This document shows, one piece after another, positions 59,255-64,000 of a DNA stretch of 64,000 bases. The position numbers were made by a program, and so were the translations under genes. The notes under the pieces were generated by a model. That model had not been told where the DNA came from and searched no databases. It worked only from the letters and a program-made list of their open reading frames with translations. Each line of letters begins with the position of its first letter. Position 1 is the stretch's first letter. The stretch comes from Nonomuraea sp. NEAU-A123 (GTDB lineage: Bacteria; Actinomycetota; Actinomycetes; Streptosporangiales; Streptosporangiaceae), in assembly GCF_018603905.1 (NCBI RefSeq), contig NZ_JAHFZZ010000006.1, positions 186,001-250,000 on the forward strand, given 5' to 3'.

Positions 59255-59595
59255 GCATCCCTTCGTCCCGGCCGGAGAAGCACGCCGCCGATGTCCTGGC
59301 CGATGCTCTCGCTGCTCAGGGTGTCTCCACAGACGTGCACGACGGCTATGGCCTGAGTCTGGTATCCGTTTGGATCGGGCTCGTGGTCTGGTGCGACGGC
59401 GAGTGGTACTGGTGGCGGGCCGGCTGGGACGACCGGCGCAAGCGGGTGCTGTACGCTCGCCATCCCGCAGCGGAGCCATCGCGGGCTGCACGGCGGATCG
59501 CCTTCCGCTATGCGGATCTCCGGAGGCAGCATCCCCTCTCGGAAACGATCCGCGATCTTCCCTCTCCAGAGGCAGCGGAATCAGGCACCGGATGA
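59251..59595 (+). CDS. Unknown protein, second of three
   Basis: This 114-residue protein is unknown to me. It has a Trp-rich core (GLSLVSVWIGLVVWCDGEWY then WWRAGWDDRRKRVLYARHPA) and a basic helix (PSRAARRIAFRYADLRRQHP). It starts at GTG overlapping the upstream stop (GTGA) and ends in an ATGA overlap with the third gene, so the three are translationally coupled. No catalytic motif is visible. Confidence 0.75.
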   Translation: MSIPSSRPEKHAADVLADALAAQGVSTDVHDGYGLSLVSVWIGLVVWCDGEWYWWRAGWDDRRKRVLYARHPAAEPSRAARRIAFRYADLRRQHPLSETIRDLPSPEAAESGTG

Positions 59596-60032
59596 AGGAG
59601 CCCCGCGAGAAGCTGGGATGCCGGGTCGAGATCGTGGACATGCTGCACAGTCCTGCTCGTACTCGAGCCGTCGGCGAGTTGCTGATCGGACAGCGTGGGA
59701 TGGTGGCTGATGTCCTACGTGGTGGCACGCTCGCACTGGTCGCACTGGACGGTGACTGGGCCGACCTTCCGGGCGAGGTGCGGCGCTGGCCCGTTCACTG
59801 GGACGATCTACTGGTCTCCCCAATAGAGAGCCAGCCAACTGCCCCTGCTACCGATTATCGCATTGGATTGTCCGGCTCGGGTCGCGAAACGGTACAGCAC
59901 GCAGTGGCCGCAGGCACTAAGAAGAGCCTATGTGGAGAGGCGGTTTATCCTCTACCAATCTGTGGTTGGACACTTTCTTTCTCTCCCACGGCCACACGCA
60001 CGTGTCCGCGCTGCACCCGTCTGGCGGTGTAG
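59592..60032 (+). CDS. Unknown protein with C-terminal cysteine pair, third of three
   Basis: The 146-residue protein is not recognised. The first half has a beta-rich segment (RGMVADVLRGGTLALVALDG, DWADLPGEVRRWPVHWDDLL). The C-terminal half has Cys residues in KKSLCGEAVYPLPICGW and TCPRCTRL, which could form a zinc ribbon. It is coupled to the previous gene (ATGA) and convergent with the SEC-C gene. Confidence 0.7.
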   Translation: MKEPREKLGCRVEIVDMLHSPARTRAVGELLIGQRGMVADVLRGGTLALVALDGDWADLPGEVRRWPVHWDDLLVSPIESQPTAPATDYRIGLSGSGRETVQHAVAAGTKKSLCGEAVYPLPICGWTLSFSPTATRTCPRCTRLAV

Positions 60033-60066
60033 GTGTCGTAAGTCAGCCAGTGAGACGGCTGCACTG

Positions 60067-61056
60067 CTATTCGGGTAAGGCATCAGATCCTCCATTCGAG
60101 CCTCCGGAAATACCATGACATCGCTTATGCTTGCGATTGCTGCCGCAAGGGCACGGCTCGTTTCTGCCTACTTTTAAACTACTAGTATGAAAGGTCTTGA
60201 AGTTCGCAACTCCGAAGCTCCATTCAAATGCCCTTCTCAGTTCCGACGGCATCCTCATTGGCTCATGAGCTAGACAGTAGGAATATTCGTCATCGTCATC
60301 GGCGAAGACTCTGACGCCAACACCTAGGACTGGCTTACGGCCACGCCCCTGCTCTCTCCATTCGGCAGCACGCAAACTAGTTAAACCCGCAAGCTGAGCA
60401 ACCCAAGCCTTCCTGTCTGGATGATTCTCCATAAGATCACACATATAGACGAGCGGCCTATCGACAAGCAAAACAGATCCACTTATCCGATGGCGAAGCG
60501 ACCTCAACTCCTCCTGCTTGCGCATAATCCATCGTCCGGCATATGCCTGACCCGCCGCAGGAACGTTGTCGAGGAAGTCAAGGATCGAACGATAGTCTCC
60601 TATCGGCATGCCAGGCAATATCTCATTCTCGCCCCAGGTGCGATCGAGTAGCTGGCGATAAGAGTTTACGCCCACTGGATCAGCAACTGCAGCAAACGAC
60701 GTCCACCCGCGAGCCCCCTTGGCTTGCGCAGCAAACGCTTGATCATGTTCGACCATGGAAGCGAATCGAGAGAACTCGCGACCGAGCGGAACGGCGACAT
60801 CTGCCCCGTTCCTTATTACCGTATTTGCATACCTCAGCACCTCATGAATCGATCGCAGATGGTGATTCAATCCATGCCAGTCCTTCAGGGTAATGCAGAA
60901 CGCGTCGGCATGGGATGGCGGCACTACTTCGGGAACGCGGGGGTGATCGACTACTACTATAGTCGGCCATCGGGAAGAGCTGACATTTAGAGTTATTTCA
61001 AGTACATCACGTTGTGTGCTTCCCAGGACTAGTGCGCGTACAGGAATAGCCGACAA
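60067..61056 (-). CDS. SEC-C motif protein, C-terminal part of a frameshifted gene
   Basis: This 329-codon frame ends with VGRNEPCPCGSNRKHKRCHG, a SEC-C zinc-binding motif. It includes RWPTIVVVDHPRVPEVVPPS and FAHAEPM-like central stretches typical of long SEC-C proteins. It has only a TTG as possible start, no ribosome binding site, and overlaps the frame upstream (61029-61418) by 28 bp. Related proteins are one chain, so a single-base lesion near 61045 has probably split the gene. Base composition is visibly lower in GC than the neighbours, with ATA, TTA and AGA-type codons, which suggests horizontal transfer. Confidence 0.6.
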   Translation of the reverse strand: MSAIPVRALVLGSTQRDVLEITLNVSSSRWPTIVVVDHPRVPEVVPPSHADAFCITLKDWHGLNHHLRSIHEVLRYANTVIRNGADVAVPLGREFSRFASMVEHDQAFAAQAKGARGWTSFAAVADPVGVNSYRQLLDRTWGENEILPGMPIGDYRSILDFLDNVPAAGQAYAGRWIMRKQEELRSLRHRISGSVLLVDRPLVYMCDLMENHPDRKAWVAQLAGLTSLRAAEWREQGRGRKPVLGVGVRVFADDDDEYSYCLAHEPMRMPSELRRAFEWSFGVANFKTFHTSSLKVGRNEPCPCGSNRKHKRCHGISGGSNGGSDALPE

Positions 61057-61418
61057 CGGTTGACCAGCATCTTGGAAGGCAGCGATCGTACGTTTGGAAC
61101 CCCGACCTGTCTAACGGCCTTAGTGACATGCTTATTTATCCAGCCAGCCGCTGCAGATTCAGAATCCCTTAACCCTTCGCGACGCGAACGCGCCTTAATC
61201 TGAATGATAGCGCCACCTGCGCCACAATAAATGACTCCATCGCCTACCTCTCGGACGCTTGATCCTTTGCTAATCAAAGGCACGCTATAGACGAATTCCG
61301 GCACTCCAAGGACTGCTGCGATTTCTCTAACTCTGCGTTCAACCGCAAGAACTCGGCTATAGGGCACTGGTTCCCCTTCATCGATATCAGAGACTGCGCA
61401 GGCCATAGCTTTCTGCAA
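61029..61418 (-). CDS. N-terminal part of the frameshifted SEC-C gene
   Basis: The 129-codon frame contains DGVIYCGAGGAIIQIKARSR, which resembles a restriction-endonuclease-like strand (I-x-x-QIKAR), and AAGWINKHVTKAVRQVGVPN. It stops at TAG after CRLFLYAH. Sense continues in another frame at 61056, as SAIPVRALVLGSTQRDVLEI. Proteins with a nuclease-like N-terminus and a SEC-C tail are known as single chains, so this is read as the 5' part of a disrupted gene. Programmed frameshifting or a sequencing error are alternatives. Confidence 0.55.
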   Translation of the reverse strand: MQKAMACAVSDIDEGEPVPYSRVLAVERRVREIAAVLGVPEFVYSVPLISKGSSVREVGDGVIYCGAGGAIIQIKARSRREGLRDSESAAAGWINKHVTKAVRQVGVPNVRSLPSKMLVNRCRLFLYAH

Positions 61419-61790
61419 GAAGCCGACAACGCACTGCGAGAGCTTTCAGTTGACCTATCAGGGCGACTTCAGTGGCAGACGGATCGATTGCTCCTCAACT
61501 CCAAGTTACCTTCCGCCCGATCACCTCGGTGCCGCAGCGCTCCCGCCGGAGGCATAACGGTTGAAGAGTCGTCCCCCCTTATACGAGCGGAGCAGCCGGC
61601 GCCCATGCGAAGTACCCGAAGGGCCGCGAAGCGGTGGGGCCGGCGGCTGAGTGGTGACGGTGCGGAGGTCGGCCGCGGAGGTTGTGCGGCGGTGCCGCCC
61701 GAGGTCGGCCCTCAGGTCACATACCCGGGGCGGCAGGCGGGTGCGAGGCCGTGTGAACACCATCCCTTGGTCGGCTACCACCCCCGCTGG
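61419..61790. other. Intergenic region without a recognised gene
   Basis: The first 100 bp share the lower GC of the SEC-C gene; GC rises sharply after about 61560. The second part is in frame with the downstream XRE gene and could encode an N-terminal extension (from ATG 61605), but that extension is Arg/Gly-rich and unlike any domain. I see no RNA gene or repeat. Confidence 0.4.
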
Positions 61791-62075
61791 GTGCGCCCAG
61801 AGCCGCCGGCGGACGACCTCGAGCGGATCGCGATCCGCGAGGCGCTGGCCTTCGGCAAGGCTCTGTACGACCGGCGGACCGCCCTCGGTCTGACCGTCGC
61901 GGAACTCGCCCAGCGAGCGGGCCTGACCGTCGATGAGATCGAGTGCATCGAGGAGGGCGGCACCGCGCCCACGGTCGCACTGCTCCGGCTCCTTGCCGCT
62001 GCTCTCGACGCGGATGTCCGGCTCACTTCTGGACACGATCTCGGCTCTCTGTGGTTCGAGGCTCATGCGGCCTGA
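61791..62075 (+). CDS. XRE-family helix-turn-helix protein
   Basis: The 94-residue protein has a Cro/CI-type helix-turn-helix: FGKALYDRRTALGLTVAELA, QRAGLTVDEIECIEEGGTAP, TVALLRLLAAALDADVRLTS. Similar short proteins are the antitoxins of HigBA-type systems or stand-alone regulators; no toxin gene adjoins. The start is uncertain: GTG 61791 gives the usual family length, but it lacks a ribosome binding site and the frame is open upstream to ATG 61605. It lies 67 bp before the Wadjet genes and may regulate them. Confidence 0.7.
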   Translation: MRPEPPADDLERIAIREALAFGKALYDRRTALGLTVAELAQRAGLTVDEIECIEEGGTAPTVALLRLLAAALDADVRLTSGHDLGSLWFEAHAA

Positions 62076-62142
62076 CCTGAGAGACACGACCGACAAGGGA
62101 AATCCCCGTTCGACGCGGAGGACATGAGGGACACTTGACCTC

Positions 62143-63663
62143 ATGTCCTCGTCGCCCCAGGAGCCTCAGCCTTTCGCGCATCTGAGTGCGCCGAATGCCG
62201 CCCTCTACCGCGACGTGCTGCGCACCTTCGTCAGCGCCAAAGAGCGGTTCATCGTGCACCTGCGCCCCGAGGACGTGGCTGTCGAGCTGCGGCGCGACAG
62301 TGACGAGCAGTTGGCGGGCGCGCTGGACAAGCTGGTGGAGTGGGGCAATCTACGCGCCGACGCCGACACCGGCCGAGTCACCACGGTCGAGGAGTTCCAC
62401 CGCAAACGACTGCTGTTCCAGCTCACCCCGGCCGGTCAGGCCGCCGAGCAGGCCATCGCTTTCTACGAGGAGGCGATCGGGCGGCGCGGCTCGCTGCAGT
62501 CGGTGGCGCTGGCCGACATCGCCGAGCAGTTGCAGTCGCTGGCCCTGCTCGCCGGGGAGGACGAACCCGATCCCGCGAGGGTGCACCTGCTGTTGCTGTC
62601 GCTGGCCGAGCGGTTCTCCTCGCTGGCCGACAACGCTCAGGCGTTCATGGCGTCGCTGCGGCGGGCCATCGACTTCTCCGACGGCGACGTGGACGGGTTC
62701 GTCGCCTACAAGGAGCGGCTGATCGACTACATCAACCGGTTCATCGCCGACCTGGCCAACTCGGGGGCGCGCATCGCGGCGCTGCTCGTCGAGCTGGAGG
62801 GCAGCGATCACGAGCGGTTGCTGGTGCTGGCTGCCCGGCGCGAGGCCGCCGACGCGGTGCCGGACGGTGAGGATCAGGGGCAGGCCCAGGAGAAGGCGCT
62901 CGGCTCGTGGCAGAACCGGTGGCGCGGGCTGACGGACTGGTTCGTCAGCCAGGACGCCGGCCATCCTTCGCAGGCCCGGCTGCTGCGGCAGGCGGCGGTG
63001 ACCGCGATCAAGCAGCTCATCGACACGGTCGGGCTGCTCAACGAGCGGCGCGCGGGCCGCTCCGACCGTACGGCCGACTTCCGTACGCTGGCCCGCTGGT
63101 TCGCCGAGGCGCCCGACGAGGCGTCGATGCACCGGCTGTGGCGGGCGGCGTTCGGGCTGAGCTCGGCTCGGCATCTGAGCGTCACCGCGTCCACGCTGGG
63201 CGAATGGCAGGACGTGCCGGCCGCCACGCCCTGGGCGCAGGCGCCGCCGATCAGGATCTCGCCGCAGCTGCGCCGTACCGGCTCCTATGAGCGGCGGGGC
63301 AAGCCGAACAAGGTGACCGACCGCACGCGGGGCCGCCGGCTGCTGCTGGAGCAGGCCGAGCGTGAGGCGGCCGAGACCGCGGCGGCGCGGGCGCGGCTGC
63401 GTACGGACGGGCCGGTGCTGCTGTCGGAGCTGGACGTGCTCGATCCGCGTGCCTTCCGGCTCTTCCTCGGCCTGCTGGGCGACGCGCTGGCCGCGCGGCA
63501 CCCGGACGACGTCGAGGTGAAGACCGTGACGAGCGACGGCTCTCTTGAGGTACGGCTGGCGCTGGTCCCCGGCGGCGACCTGGTCGAGATCCGTACCGAC
63601 GACGGCGTACTGACCGGTCCTGAGCACGTCGTCGAGATCACCGACCTGATGGTGGCGCCATGA
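62143..63663 (+). CDS. Wadjet-family DUF2397 (TIGR02677) protein
   Basis: The 506-residue protein matches the TIGR02677/DUF2397 family: RDVLRTFVSAKERFIVHLRP, LDKLVEWGNLRADADTGRVT, FHRKRLLFQLTPAGQAAEQA, and a long helical middle with KERLIDYINRFIADLANSGA. This is the kleisin/winged-helix-type subunit of an SMC-like Wadjet complex, which recognises and cleaves plasmids by loop extrusion in the characterised systems. It is translationally coupled (ATGA) to a DUF2398 gene, the expected second component. The SMC-like and nuclease components should follow beyond the window. Confidence 0.88.
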   Translation: MSSSPQEPQPFAHLSAPNAALYRDVLRTFVSAKERFIVHLRPEDVAVELRRDSDEQLAGALDKLVEWGNLRADADTGRVTTVEEFHRKRLLFQLTPAGQAAEQAIAFYEEAIGRRGSLQSVALADIAEQLQSLALLAGEDEPDPARVHLLLLSLAERFSSLADNAQAFMASLRRAIDFSDGDVDGFVAYKERLIDYINRFIADLANSGARIAALLVELEGSDHERLLVLAARREAADAVPDGEDQGQAQEKALGSWQNRWRGLTDWFVSQDAGHPSQARLLRQAAVTAIKQLIDTVGLLNERRAGRSDRTADFRTLARWFAEAPDEASMHRLWRAAFGLSSARHLSVTASTLGEWQDVPAATPWAQAPPIRISPQLRRTGSYERRGKPNKVTDRTRGRRLLLEQAEREAAETAAARARLRTDGPVLLSELDVLDPRAFRLFLGLLGDALAARHPDDVEVKTVTSDGSLEVRLALVPGGDLVEIRTDDGVLTGPEHVVEITDLMVAP

Positions 63664-64000
63664 CGCCGGAGGAGGAGCAGGCCCAGCGGCGTGCCGCGCT
63701 GCGCGCGCTGCTGGCCACCCCGCTGCTGCGCGACCCGGACAAGCTGGTGCTGGTCCGGCGCCATCTGAGCGAGCTACGTGACTGGCTGACCCGCGAGACG
63801 GGCTGGCGACTGGTCGTCGACTCCGAGAACGCGCGGCTGTTCAAGACGGCCCCGGACCCGTCCGATGCCACCCATCCCGCGCGCGGGAGGGCCGGCGAGC
63901 CGTACGGCCGGCGGCGCTACGTGGTGCTCTGCCTGGCCCTCGCCATGCTGGAACGGGCCGACGCGCAGACCACGCTCGGCGGGCTCGCCGAAGAGGTGCT
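63660..64000 (+). CDS. Wadjet-family DUF2398 (TIGR02678) protein, partial
   Basis: The frame is open to the window end (113 codons). It starts MTPEEEQAQRRAALRALLAT and has LVRRHLSELRDWLTRETGWR, LFKTAPDPSDATHPARGR and RRYVVLCLALAMLERADAQT, matching the N-terminus of TIGR02678 proteins, the KITE-like winged-helix subunit of this Wadjet type. ATG 63660 overlaps the DUF2397 stop codon. Only the 5' part is present. Confidence 0.85.
   Translation, partial: MTPEEEQAQRRAALRALLATPLLRDPDKLVLVRRHLSELRDWLTRETGWRLVVDSENARLFKTAPDPSDATHPARGRAGEPYGRRRYVVLCLALAMLERADAQTTLGGLAEEV

Overview
The window is high-GC DNA with tightly packed, often 4-bp-overlapping genes, many GTG/TTG starts and several leaderless-looking starts. 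Gene content is typical of a filamentous actinomycete: SecA2, a complete ergothioneine cluster, DUF574-type methyltransferase, MoxR/VWA pair, P450-ferredoxin pair, CBM2 secreted hydrolases and Wadjet genes. A member of the Streptosporangiaceae (Nonomuraea-like) is my best guess, but this is inference from style and content, not from a marker gene.

Layout. 0-13.9 kb: housekeeping and accessory singletons (PRC-barrel, acyltransferase 3, SAM methyltransferase, EamA exporter, SecA2, VOC protein, DMT transporter, FAD monooxygenase with divergent TetR, pseudokinase-WD40 protein, GNAT). Four of these genes carry long in-frame blocks of low-complexity tandem repeat inside otherwise normal proteins, and a fifth repeat array lies between genes. 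13.9-17.9 kb: three overlapping acyl-CoA dehydrogenase genes and a TetR gene, with matching palindromes in front of both. 18-21.2 kb: NERD protein, CoxE-like VWA protein and MoxR ATPase, then tRNA-Lys(CTT). 21.2-23.5 kb: decayed island next to the tRNA with a truncated, frameshifted AAA/PD-(D/E)XK gene. 23.5-26.1 kb: P450, ferredoxin, TetR and a Nudix-like protein. 26.3-32.7 kb: ECF sigma factor, anti-sigma factor and egtABCDE.

32.7-54.7 kb is a 20-gene catabolic island read in both directions: carboxyltransferase, CoA-transferase, FAH-family hydrolase, semialdehyde dehydrogenase, cyclase, a prephenate-dehydratase-like protein, GntR regulator, DapA-family lyase, ornithine-cyclodeaminase-family enzyme, extradiol-dioxygenase-like VOC protein, a 4,5-dihydroxyphthalate-decarboxylase-like protein, an SsuABC-type ABC importer, aldehyde dehydrogenase, ThDP enzyme, ferredoxin, ferredoxin reductase, Rieske oxygenase alpha and beta subunits and an unknown 87-residue protein. 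A CTGTATAC-type palindrome recurs in five promoter regions of this island and is the likely GntR operator. Together the parts suggest import, ring hydroxylation, decarboxylation, ring cleavage and CoA-linked breakdown of an aromatic acid whose identity I cannot tell.

54.9-57.9 kb: two secreted plant-polysaccharide enzymes (GH5 with CBM2, SGNH esterase with CBM2), the first behind a perfect CebR/CelR-type operator. 58.1-64 kb: an accessory region with a DUF5919-type XRE regulator divergent from three unknown overlapping genes, an AT-richer frameshifted SEC-C protein, a small XRE regulator, and the first two genes of a Wadjet-family (DUF2397/DUF2398) anti-plasmid system that runs off the window end.
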